A stretch of 64,000 nt of DNA from Longimonas halophila (GTDB lineage Bacteria > Bacteroidota > Rhodothermia > Rhodothermales > Salinibacteraceae), in the NCBI RefSeq assembly GCF_002554705.1, contig NZ_PDEP01000007.1, positions 124,001-188,000 on the forward strand, read 5' to 3'. The notes below the pieces were generated by a model, which had not been told where the DNA came from, did no database searches, and saw only the letters and a list, made by a program, of their open reading frames with translations. Position numbers and translations under genes: made by a program. Shown piece by piece: positions 1-7,779 of the stretch (position 1 is the stretch's first letter; every line of letters starts with the position of its first letter).

Positions 1-1484
1 CTCTGGGTCGAGAAATTATTGAACTGGAAGCCGAGTTGCAGAACCAGCCCGAAGCGTCCCCATGTGCCCGAGAGTTCCAGCTGGTCGCTACCGACTTCTT
101 CGAGGTTGTACGTCAGGTTGACGCGGCGCTCGCTGTCGTCCACATCAAGGGAAGGACCAGCGCCGAGCGACTCTTGGCTGAAGTAGTTCAGCTGCATCAG
201 GCGGCGAATAGACTCCTGGATTGCGCTTCGGCTAAAGGTCTGGCCCGGCACCGTGTACAGTTCGCGGCGCACCACATGGTCTTTCGTCTTGGTGTTGCCT
301 GCAATCGTGATATTGCCAAAGTCGTACGTATCGCCTTCTCGAATGTCGATGTCAATATCGAGCGAGTCTTCGCCCACCACCCGAATGGACGGCTGCGCAT
401 TGAACTGCAGGTAGCCACGGTCCATGTAGAGGCCCGCAACATCGGACCCCTCGCGATTGCCCTGCAGATTTTCTTCGAGACGGCGCGTATTGAACACATC
501 GCCCTCTTCAAAGCCAAGACGTTGGCTTAGCACTTCATCGGGATAGATGGTATTACCGGCCCACTCAATGTCGCGCACGTAGTACTGTGTGCCTTCTGTA
601 ACCGAAACCTCCAGCACAACATCGCCGTCGTCCGTTTCACGCGTCTCATATCCGGTGATGCGCGCGTCGTAGTATCCATTTTCGCCATAATAGTCGGTGA
701 CCATATCCAGGTCGTCGGCCAGCGCATCAGGATCAAACGTCGCGTTGCGCCAGAAGCGCCACCAGCTACGCGGCTTGTTCTCTTCAAACTGCTTGCGCAG
801 GTTGCGGTCCGAGAAGGCCTCATTGCCCTCAAACTCGATCTCGTCAATCTTGACTTTGTCGCCTCGGTCAACCTGCATCACCACGCGCATCTGCCCGCTG
901 GGCAATGTATTGCGGACGATATTCACGTCCGCGTTGAGGTAGCCGTCTTCTGCATAGTGGTCCTTGATGATCTGGACGGAGCGCTCGATATCGCCCGGCC
1001 GCACGGGGCGTCCGAGCAGCAGCGGAAGGCGGTTTTCGACATCGCTTCGGTCGCTGCGATCCATGCCTTGCAGACGGAGCTCGCCAAGACGCGGCTCCGG
1101 AAACACCTCGATGACCAGTCCCACACTGTCTTCCGTACGATTCTCTTGATAGATGCGCACGTCTGAGAACAAGCGCAACTCATAGATCGCACGGATAGCC
1201 TCAGCAATGGCCTCGCTACGCGGCAGTTGGATGGACTGCCCTTCGCTGAGTCCGCTGGTCTGCGCCACCAGGTCGCGGGTTCGGGCTTCGGCCCCCAGCA
1301 CGCGCAGCGAAGCTACAGTAAGGCTTGTCTGCTCCTGCATCGCAGGTTCGGCGGTTTCAGGCGGTCCGCCCTGCGGAACAGGAGACGGCGGTTCGGGCTC
1401 GACCTGTGCATGGGCGGGCCCGGCCTGGCCGGCCAATAGCACGAGCAGCGCAACAGACGCGGCCCATCGAACGCGGGTCATCAT
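1..1484 (-). CDS. bamA: BamA/Omp85 outer membrane assembly factor, partial (C-terminus beyond window)
   Basis: BamA inserts beta-barrel proteins into the outer membrane. About 494 residues are visible, reading in from the right. A signal peptide begins MMTRVRWAASVALLVLL and ends near AHAQ, and is followed by a series of POTRA-type modules. Recognisable POTRA stretches include VASLRVLGAEARTRD, IDEIEFEGNEAFSDRNLRKQ, YYVRDIEWAGNTIYPDEVL and FGNITIAGNTKTKDHVVRRE. The last residues (GTWGRFGLVLQLGFQFNNFS) look like the first strands of the barrel, so most of the barrel lies beyond base 1. Two ATG codons are adjacent (1484 and 1481); the first is used here. No strong Shine-Dalgarno precedes them, as is usual in Bacteroidota. 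It sits downstream of rseP and uppS on the same strand, a common envelope-biogenesis grouping. TamA and other Omp85 proteins are alternatives, but the number of POTRA repeats favours BamA. Confidence 0.9.
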   Translation of the reverse strand, partial: MMTRVRWAASVALLVLLAGQAGPAHAQVEPEPPSPVPQGGPPETAEPAMQEQTSLTVASLRVLGAEARTRDLVAQTSGLSEGQSIQLPRSEAIAEAIRAIYELRLFSDVRIYQENRTEDSVGLVIEVFPEPRLGELRLQGMDRSDRSDVENRLPLLLGRPVRPGDIERSVQIIKDHYAEDGYLNADVNIVRNTLPSGQMRVVMQVDRGDKVKIDEIEFEGNEAFSDRNLRKQFEENKPRSWWRFWRNATFDPDALADDLDMVTDYYGENGYYDARITGYETRETDDGDVVLEVSVTEGTQYYVRDIEWAGNTIYPDEVLSQRLGFEEGDVFNTRRLEENLQGNREGSDVAGLYMDRGYLQFNAQPSIRVVGEDSLDIDIDIREGDTYDFGNITIAGNTKTKDHVVRRELYTVPGQTFSRSAIQESIRRLMQLNYFSQESLGAGPSLDVDDSERRVNLTYNLEEVGSDQLELSGTWGRFGLVLQLGFQFNNFSTQ

Positions 1485-1640
1485 GCAAGTTGAAGTCGCG
1501 GTCACAACAAAGGGCTGTGGTGGAGGAAAACAGCAGAGGAGCGTACCCGGCATAACGGATGCAGGGCATGTGTTCGTATATCGGTACGTGGGCCCGCACG
1601 TTGCATGGAAACATGCAGTGGCGCTGCCCATCGCAGGGTG

Positions 1641-2417
1641 CTACGTGTCGGAGGCGTAGGTTGTATGGCCATTAACAGGCACTTGTCCAAACCGGCGGTC
1701 GCGGTCTTGGTAACTGCGAATCGCCTCATACAGTTGCTCGCGGCGAAAATCGGGCCAGTAGCAGTCTGTGATGTACAGTTCCGAGTAGGCACTCTGCCAG
1801 AGCATAAAGTTGGAAAGCCGGTACTCGCCGCCGGTGCGAATGAGCAGATCTGGATCCGGAATAGATCCTGTATCGAGCAAGCCACTCACAATGCTCTCGT
1901 CAACGTCTTCCGGATCTAACACCCCGTTGGCCACCATTGTAGCCAACTGGCGAGCGGCCTCGGTCATGTCCCACCGTCCGCTGTACGAGAGTGCCAGGAC
2001 GAGAGTAAGCCCAGTGTTCGAGGCCGTTTTGCGCACGGTTTTCTGTATTTCGCGCTGGCAACGCTTCGGCAACTGCGAGAGATCGCCGATGGTCTTCATC
2101 CGCACGTTGTTCTCCATCAGATTGGGCCGTTCCTTACGTACGGCATGCGCCATCAGGCGCATGATCGCTTTCACCTCAATGGCGGGGCGCTCCCAATTCT
2201 CGGTGCTAAAGGTATAGAGCGTTAGGTACTGGATGTCAAGCTGCGAACACGCCTCTACAATGTCGCGCACCGATTCGACCCCCTCGTAGTGTCCGGCATA
2301 CCGCACCTGACTACGCTGTTGGGCCCAGCGCCCGTTTCCGTCCATAATCGCCGCCACATGCTGTGGCACTTCCCCTCGCTTGTGCAACAGCTCTTGCAAT
2401 TCTGCGTCGTTGTCCAC
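1641..2417 (-). CDS. uppS: Isoprenyl (undecaprenyl) diphosphate synthase UppS
   Basis: This cis-prenyltransferase builds undecaprenyl diphosphate, the lipid carrier for peptidoglycan and surface glycans, from FPP and IPP in the cytoplasm. The family signature HVAAIMDGNGRWAQQR is present near residues 20-35, with the Mg-binding catalytic Asp at about D26. The conserved YTFSTENWERP and the C-terminal PDPDLLIRTGGEYRLSNFMLWQ and DCYWPDF motifs are intact. The frame is open upstream to a GTG at 2546, but the extra 43 residues are Arg/Pro/Ala-rich and unlike the family. The GTG at 2417 gives 258 aa, the normal length, and is chosen here. rseP lies upstream and bamA downstream on the same strand. 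The product also feeds the glycan locus at 45-51 kb (inference). Confidence 0.93.
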   Translation of the reverse strand: MDNDAELQELLHKRGEVPQHVAAIMDGNGRWAQQRSQVRYAGHYEGVESVRDIVEACSQLDIQYLTLYTFSTENWERPAIEVKAIMRLMAHAVRKERPNLMENNVRMKTIGDLSQLPKRCQREIQKTVRKTASNTGLTLVLALSYSGRWDMTEAARQLATMVANGVLDPEDVDESIVSGLLDTGSIPDPDLLIRTGGEYRLSNFMLWQSAYSELYITDCYWPDFRREQLYEAIRSYQDRDRRFGQVPVNGHTTYASDT

Positions 2418-2483
2418 GTTAGCTGGCGGGTGATGGATAGATAACAGACGATCGGATGCGGGCCTTGTTGACCTCCGCACGGC

Positions 2484-2501
2484 GGCTGCCAGAAGGCAGC
2501 C
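2484..2501. other. Short perfect hairpin upstream of uppS
   Basis: A perfect 7-bp inverted repeat, GGCTGCC-agaa-GGCAGCC, lies between rseP and the preferred uppS start. It has no T-tract on either strand, so it is not a convincing intrinsic terminator. It could be a leader hairpin for uppS. If uppS instead started at 2546 it would be coding. The rest of the 2418-2715 gap shows nothing recognisable. Confidence 0.35.
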
Positions 2502-2715
2502 ATGCGCCGAAAACGCAGTGGTGCATACAGCGCGGCGGAATGGCACTCTGCGTTACACGTATTTCCAATGTATCTGCACGAACAGGGGCAAGCAACGTTT
2601 CATCCAACGCCCCATCATCTGTATGCAGAATCATCCAAGCTGCACGGGACTTGCGACGCGCATGCCGGTGTCAGGCGTTTCGTAGCGCTTGTTAATGTGC
2701 GCGACCCCCAAACGC

Positions 2716-4128
2716 CTACAGACGCAAGATGTCGTTGAAGATAAGGAAAATCATAAAGCCCAGCAGGAGCAGCATACCCACCTGTTGTGCGATCAGGCGC
2801 ACACGCGTTGAGGGCGGGCGCCGCGTAATGCCTTCGTAGAGCAAAAAGACCAGCTGTCCACCGTCAAGGGCTGGGATCGGCAGGATGTTCATGATCGCCA
2901 GCGTAATCGACAGAATAGCTACAATACGCCAGAAGTTGACAGCGCCCGCCGAGGCCGCCTGGCTCGTGACCTGTGCAATGCGCACGGGCCCGCCCAGATT
3001 GTCGCGCACACTGTCGCGCCCCACTACGATACGCTTCAGGCTTACTACAATATTTTCGGCGTATGACCATGTTTCGGCAGTTCCTGCCACGAGCGCCTCA
3101 CCTGGCGAAAAGGTGCGTGTGCGCTGCCCAAACTCTGCCGCAAGCATTTCGGTTGGAGGTGCCGCAACGCCAATCAGGTAGCGTCCATCATCGCCCTGCT
3201 CGGGCGTGATAGTGGCCTCATACAGCGCTCCCTGGGCTGTGCGTGCCATCGGCTCAGGGTCGCCCTCGCACTGGAGCGAATCGGCGCGCAGCCATCGAAT
3301 GGGGGTAGGCGCCCCCCCGGTTTCCTGAAGCCGTTCGGCCATCTCTTGCCAAAACCGAATCGAATCGCCCGCCACATGCACCACGCGGTCTCCGGTGCGC
3401 AAACCCGCCTCAGCGGCCGGACGCCCCTCGGGCGCGGCCCCCACCAGCGGCGGTGTAAACGAAATGCCCAGCGGCGAACCCACCGTCTGGCTGGCGCGGC
3501 TCATCTGCGTCATGATGTCGCGCGGGCCTACGAGCGTCTCCGTCTCCCCATTGCGCGCAACGGTCACCGTCAGCGTATCCGCCAGTAGCGCACCGGGGTT
3601 GAGCTGGTCGAACGTCTCGAACGCGTTACCATTCACTGCGGCAATCTCGTCGCCCGTGCGCAGCCCCATGTTGTAGGCCACCGAGCTCTCTTCCACATAG
3701 ATCGATTCGATGTTCTCCGCCGGGATGTACGACTCGCCGGTGCTCCACTTAATTCCGGCAAAAATGAGCGCCGCCAAGAAGACGTTAAAGATCACGCCTG
3801 CCGTAATCACAATGATACGCTGCCACACCGGCTTCGACCGGAACTCATGCGGCTCGGGCTCGGCCTCAATATGCTCGGTGTCGAGGTTTTCGTCGATCAT
3901 GCCGCTAATCTTCACATATCCTCCCAGCGGCGTGGCGCCTACTACATACTCGGTTTCGCCCATGCGCCTCCCAAACACCGTGGGCGGAAACCCAATCGAA
4001 AAGCGCTCCACGCGCATCCCGAAGTACTTCGCCGTTAAGAAGTGCCCAAGCTCGTGAATGAAGACCAGAATCGTGAGGGCCAGCAGCACCCAGGCCGTTG
4101 ACGTTACAATGCTCAGCAGCAGCTCCAT
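2716..4128 (-). CDS. rseP: RIP metalloprotease RseP (site-2 protease family)
   Basis: This is an inner-membrane zinc protease that cleaves transmembrane substrates such as anti-sigma factors and leftover signal peptides. The protein is 470 aa with the family architecture. TM1 carries the zinc motif HELGH (H25, E26, H29). Two PDZ-like modules occupy roughly residues 125-330, recognisable at VEESSVAYNMGLRTGDEIAAVNG and AEAGLRTGDRVVHVAGD. C-terminal helices carry the third zinc-ligand motif, LPIPALDGGQL. The ATG at 4128 puts TM1 exactly at the N-terminus. The PDZ pair and the catalytic motifs are complete, so it should be active. It precedes uppS and bamA on the same strand; in many bacteria dxr sits beside rseP, but no dxr is visible here. 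The upstream gap (4129-4379) separates it from a divergent TPR gene. Confidence 0.94.
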   Translation of the reverse strand: MELLLSIVTSTAWVLLALTILVFIHELGHFLTAKYFGMRVERFSIGFPPTVFGRRMGETEYVVGATPLGGYVKISGMIDENLDTEHIEAEPEPHEFRSKPVWQRIIVITAGVIFNVFLAALIFAGIKWSTGESYIPAENIESIYVEESSVAYNMGLRTGDEIAAVNGNAFETFDQLNPGALLADTLTVTVARNGETETLVGPRDIMTQMSRASQTVGSPLGISFTPPLVGAAPEGRPAAEAGLRTGDRVVHVAGDSIRFWQEMAERLQETGGAPTPIRWLRADSLQCEGDPEPMARTAQGALYEATITPEQGDDGRYLIGVAAPPTEMLAAEFGQRTRTFSPGEALVAGTAETWSYAENIVVSLKRIVVGRDSVRDNLGGPVRIAQVTSQAASAGAVNFWRIVAILSITLAIMNILPIPALDGGQLVFLLYEGITRRPPSTRVRLIAQQVGMLLLLGFMIFLIFNDILRL

Positions 4129-4379
4129 GCGTGCGCCGCAATGGGATCAATGAGGGAAAAGCAAAACACACCGCCTCGTTAAAACGGCATGCGTTCAATC
4201 AGCGCACCCGGGGGGTAGTTCCTCTGCCCGCACCTGTCTTCGGAAACGCCTGATGCACGCACAGGTAGCATATCGCCCACGCTGCCGTTCTGTGCTCTCT
4301 GCTCCGTGCCACCATGCGCCACCGCCCAACTGCCCCTGCTTCATCAGCGCCGAGTCTGCCCCAGACCTGTTTTGGGGGG

Positions 4380-6308
4380 ATGCGAAGGAGCAATGCGTTG
4401 GCCCTCACCAGTTCCGCGCCCCGCACGTTTTGGCGCACGTCCGTAGCACTGGCCGCCATCGTCATGCTTATGCTCGGCCCCGCCCTTCTGGATGCAGCCG
4501 CACAGCGTCCGCCCCGTCCCCCCTCGCCCGAGCGCATGCCCGACGCCTCTGACGCAACCGGACCCACCTCGGCCTCCGACTCACTTCAACAAGCTCAGCA
4601 GTACATCCAGCAAGGCACCTACGAGCGCGGCATCGCTCTGCTCGAACAGCTTGTCAACGATTACCCCGAGCGCCTCACGTTCCAGTACGAACTGATCGAC
4701 GCCTACGAGGCCACTAAGGCATACGACGAAGCCCTCGCCCTACTGAATGCCAACCTCGACAGTCCTTCGGTGAGCGACCTCGTCACCAAAGGCCGCCTCC
4801 AGCACCTGGCTGGACGCGAAGACGCGGCGCGCCAGACGTGGGATGACGCCATTGCGCTGTATCCCGAACGCGCCAGCACCTACCGCAGCCTCTACCACAC
4901 CCTGACCACGCTGCGGCAGTTCAACACCGCCATCGATGTGGTGCAACAAGGCCGCGAGGCACTTGGCGAGCCCGACGCCTTCCAGACCGAACTGGCCCAC
5001 CTGTACAGCCTCGACGGCCAGTACGCGGCCTCTATGCGCGAGTACGTGGCCCTGCTCGAAACCGATGAGCGACGCCTGCGCTTCGTGCAAAGCCGCCTGC
5101 AGCCCTTCCTCGACCAGTCGGGCGGACTGGGCGATGCGGCGACGGTCCTCGAAGAGGCGGTGGAGGCGAACCCTGACCACACCGCCTACCTCGACCTGCT
5201 CGCGTGGCTTTACGCCGAACAGAGCGACTACGACGCTGCGCTCGATGCCTACACGCGCCTCGACACCCTCCGCAACGATGAGGGCCAGACCGTGCTCGAC
5301 CTGGCCCGCCAGGCTGCCGAAGCCAACGCCCCCGAGGCCGCCCGCAACGCCTTACACGCCGTACGTACCCAGTTCACCGATACTCAAGCCGCCCAGCTGG
5401 CCGACAAGATTGCAGGCGACATGGCCTACCGGCGCTGGAAGCAAGCCAAGCCCTTCACAACGGATGCTACCGAGGCGGCCAACCAGGCATGGTCCACCTA
5501 CCGCGGGGCCATCGAGAGCGCCTCGTCCGCTGCCGACGGTCCGCCCGAAGCCTACGCCTCTCTCTGGATGCGACTCGCCGAACTGGCCCTGGAGGTTCGG
5601 GACGACCCCGAGGCCGCTCGCCAGGCCCATGCCGCCCTCGCGCAGTTTAGTGGCCACGCAGCCCAACGCACGCTTCTGGCCGGACGCATTGCACTTCACA
5701 CGAACGACCTGTCTGGCGCGCGCGCTCACCTCGACTCCCTGGCCCAGGCCAGTGCACAGACGCCCGCGCAGCACATGCTGGCGCTCCTTGACCTGCACGA
5801 CGGTGCCACGGACCAGGCCCAGGAACGCCTCGACGCGCTGCTCAGCGACTTCAGCCACGACGCCGCCAACGACGCCGTAACCCTTCACGCAGCGATTCGT
5901 CATTTTCAGTGCTCCGATTCCACCAGCACGCCCCTGACGCACTATGCACGTGGCTTGCTGCGCGAGCGCCAGCACCGCTGGGCCGCTGCCGATAGCGCCT
6001 ACGCGACCCTCATCAATGAAATGCCGCGCACCCCGCTGGCTACGCGTGCCCGGTACCAGCGCGCCCACCTGGCCGCGCACCTGCAAGGTCCCGCAGAGGC
6101 CGCCACCGCACTCCAGCGCTTCGCCACACAGTTCCCGCGCCACCCATGGGCAGACCGCGCCCTCTTTACGTCCGCAGAGCTGCTGGATTATGCACAACGC
6201 GAGACTGCAGCGGCCCGCGAGGTGTATATGCAGTTGCTTGAGGAGCACCCACGCTCTGTATTTGCCAGTCAGGCACGCACCCGTGTGCGTGCGCTTCCGG
6301 CATCGTAG
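4380..6308 (+). CDS. Secreted tetratricopeptide-repeat protein
   Basis: The product is a 642-residue protein made almost entirely of TPR-type helical hairpins, with no enzymatic domain that I recognise. The ATG at 4380 is preferred over the upstream ATG at 4314 because it places a proper signal peptide at the N-terminus (basic MRRSNALALTSS region, then a hydrophobic VALAAIVMLMLGPALL core and DAAAQ cleavage region). Repeat units are clear at AQQYIQQGTYERGIALLEQL, AYDEALALLNANLDSPSV, QFNTAIDVVQQGREALGEPD and YDAALDAYTRLDTLRNDEG. The C-terminal hairpins (RYQRAHLAAHLQ, SAELLDYAQRETAAAREVYM) resemble BamD/YbgF-type periplasmic TPRs. A periplasmic scaffold or assembly role is plausible given bamA nearby, but that is inference. 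It is 39 nt upstream of the next gene and probably co-transcribed with it. Confidence 0.85.
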   Translation: MRRSNALALTSSAPRTFWRTSVALAAIVMLMLGPALLDAAAQRPPRPPSPERMPDASDATGPTSASDSLQQAQQYIQQGTYERGIALLEQLVNDYPERLTFQYELIDAYEATKAYDEALALLNANLDSPSVSDLVTKGRLQHLAGREDAARQTWDDAIALYPERASTYRSLYHTLTTLRQFNTAIDVVQQGREALGEPDAFQTELAHLYSLDGQYAASMREYVALLETDERRLRFVQSRLQPFLDQSGGLGDAATVLEEAVEANPDHTAYLDLLAWLYAEQSDYDAALDAYTRLDTLRNDEGQTVLDLARQAAEANAPEAARNALHAVRTQFTDTQAAQLADKIAGDMAYRRWKQAKPFTTDATEAANQAWSTYRGAIESASSAADGPPEAYASLWMRLAELALEVRDDPEAARQAHAALAQFSGHAAQRTLLAGRIALHTNDLSGARAHLDSLAQASAQTPAQHMLALLDLHDGATDQAQERLDALLSDFSHDAANDAVTLHAAIRHFQCSDSTSTPLTHYARGLLRERQHRWAAADSAYATLINEMPRTPLATRARYQRAHLAAHLQGPAEAATALQRFATQFPRHPWADRALFTSAELLDYAQRETAAAREVYMQLLEEHPRSVFASQARTRVRALPAS

Positions 6309-6347
6309 CATCTCTTTATTTTCTTGCGCCTACGTCCCGAATCCCCC

Positions 6348-7619
6348 ATGATTACCCGCGTTGCTCTTGTTGTTGTGTTCGCCCTGAGCGGTGTGCTGGC
6401 GCCCGTCGCCCATGCGCAGGACGTGCTCATCCCAATGGATGAGCGCCAAACCAATCACCTGAAGGCCTATGGCGCTGCCTTCTGGGCGCTCACCGAAAAC
6501 CAGGAGGCCGACTGGCTCCTCAACTATCGCGGCGGTGCGTTCCTGCTTACGGCTACCCCCGAGCTTGAAGAGGAGCTACGCCTTCGCAACGTGGCCTATG
6601 AACGCCTTTCGGCCTCCGCCTCCGCCTCCCTCGTTGACCAGGTCGAATCCGACGGCAACAACCAGGCGGCCGTGCGCCTGGAAACCGCCCCCGAGATTGC
6701 GGTGTACGCCCCCGACCAGACCGTGCCATGGGACGATGCCGTGCTGCTGGCCCTTACCTATGCCGAGGTGCCCTACGACATGATCTACGACCGCGAAGTG
6801 CTCGACGGCGCGCTCGACGACTATGACTGGCTGCATTTGCATCACGAAGATTTTACTGGGCAGCTTGGCAAGTTCTTGCGATATCGCAACACGTCGTGGT
6901 ATATGGAAAAGCAGCAGCAGGCCGAGGAGCTGGCTCGTGAGTACGGCTTTCGCAAAATCAGCGGGCTGAAGCTCGAAGTGGCGCAAACCATCCGCCGCTA
7001 CGTGCAAGACGGCGGTTTCCTGTTCTCGATGTGCCTGGGCACCGAAACGCTCGACCTGGCCCTGGCGGCGCACGATACCGATATTGTGCCGCAAGAGTAC
7101 GACAACGACCCCGTTGATCCAAACGCACGCGAGCAGCTCGATTACGCGCCTACGTTCGCCTTTCGCGACTTCCAGCCCGACCTGAATCCGCAAAGCACCG
7201 ACCATTCCACGATCGATGCCGGGCCGCCCCCTGCCTCCATGCGCGATCCCTCACTCGATTACTTTACGCTGTTCGACTTCAGCGCGCAGTGGGATCCGGT
7301 GCCAACCATGCTCACGCAAAACCACGTAGCTACCGTTAAGGGCTTCGTGGGCCAAACCACCGCCTTCAATGCCGACGTTATCAAAGAGGGTGTGGTGCGC
7401 CTCGCCGAAATGCCCGCCCGCAACGAAGTCAAGTACGTGCATGGCACCGTTGGAAGCGGCACATTCACGTTCTTTGCTGGACACGACCCCGAAGACTACC
7501 AACACTTCGTGGGCGACCCACCCACTGACCTCGATCTGCACCCGAACTCGCCCGGCTACCGGCTTATTCTGAATAATATTCTGTTTCCAGCCGCCAAGCC
7601 CGAGCGGCAGCAAACCTGA
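6348..7619 (+). CDS. Secreted class I glutamine amidotransferase-like protein (family often named asparagine synthetase B)
   Basis: The product is 423 aa with a signal peptide (MITRVALVVVFALSGVLAPVAHAQ), so it should act outside the cytoplasm. The central region (AVYAPDQTVPWDDAVLLALTYAEVPYDMIYD ... DYDWLHLHHEDF ... GGFLFSMCLGTETLDLAL) looks like a flavodoxin-like GATase1 fold. C229 sits in a nucleophile-elbow context (SMCLGT). Later the chain contains YVHGTVGSGTFTFFAGHDPE and a C-terminal LILNNILFP, as in ThuA/GATase-like proteins. Homologues in Bacteroidota are, as I recall, labelled asparagine synthetase B. However, the N-terminal Ntn glutaminase and ATP-pyrophosphatase domains of AsnB are both absent, so that name should not be taken as a function. 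The ATG at 6348 is preferred over 6324 because it starts the signal peptide directly. The true substrate is unknown. Confidence 0.75.
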   Translation: MITRVALVVVFALSGVLAPVAHAQDVLIPMDERQTNHLKAYGAAFWALTENQEADWLLNYRGGAFLLTATPELEEELRLRNVAYERLSASASASLVDQVESDGNNQAAVRLETAPEIAVYAPDQTVPWDDAVLLALTYAEVPYDMIYDREVLDGALDDYDWLHLHHEDFTGQLGKFLRYRNTSWYMEKQQQAEELAREYGFRKISGLKLEVAQTIRRYVQDGGFLFSMCLGTETLDLALAAHDTDIVPQEYDNDPVDPNAREQLDYAPTFAFRDFQPDLNPQSTDHSTIDAGPPPASMRDPSLDYFTLFDFSAQWDPVPTMLTQNHVATVKGFVGQTTAFNADVIKEGVVRLAEMPARNEVKYVHGTVGSGTFTFFAGHDPEDYQHFVGDPPTDLDLHPNSPGYRLILNNILFPAAKPERQQT

Positions 7620-7779
7620 CTCCAGACCGGCCCTCGATATTCTTCGGCACAGCGCAGCAGTCCCCTGGCAACCCGTTAGCACGTCTTCCGTTTTTGACAT
7701 GCGGATGTGCTCTTTCTCCCAATGCCGCGCTCTCGGCCAATCGCGGCCTTTTTCCTCTCGGTAGCTTTAGAGCCTCGCT

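Noticed and set aside
6348..7619. Functional call of asparagine synthetase for the secreted GATase-like protein
   Set aside because: Neither of the two AsnB domains is present and the protein is exported.
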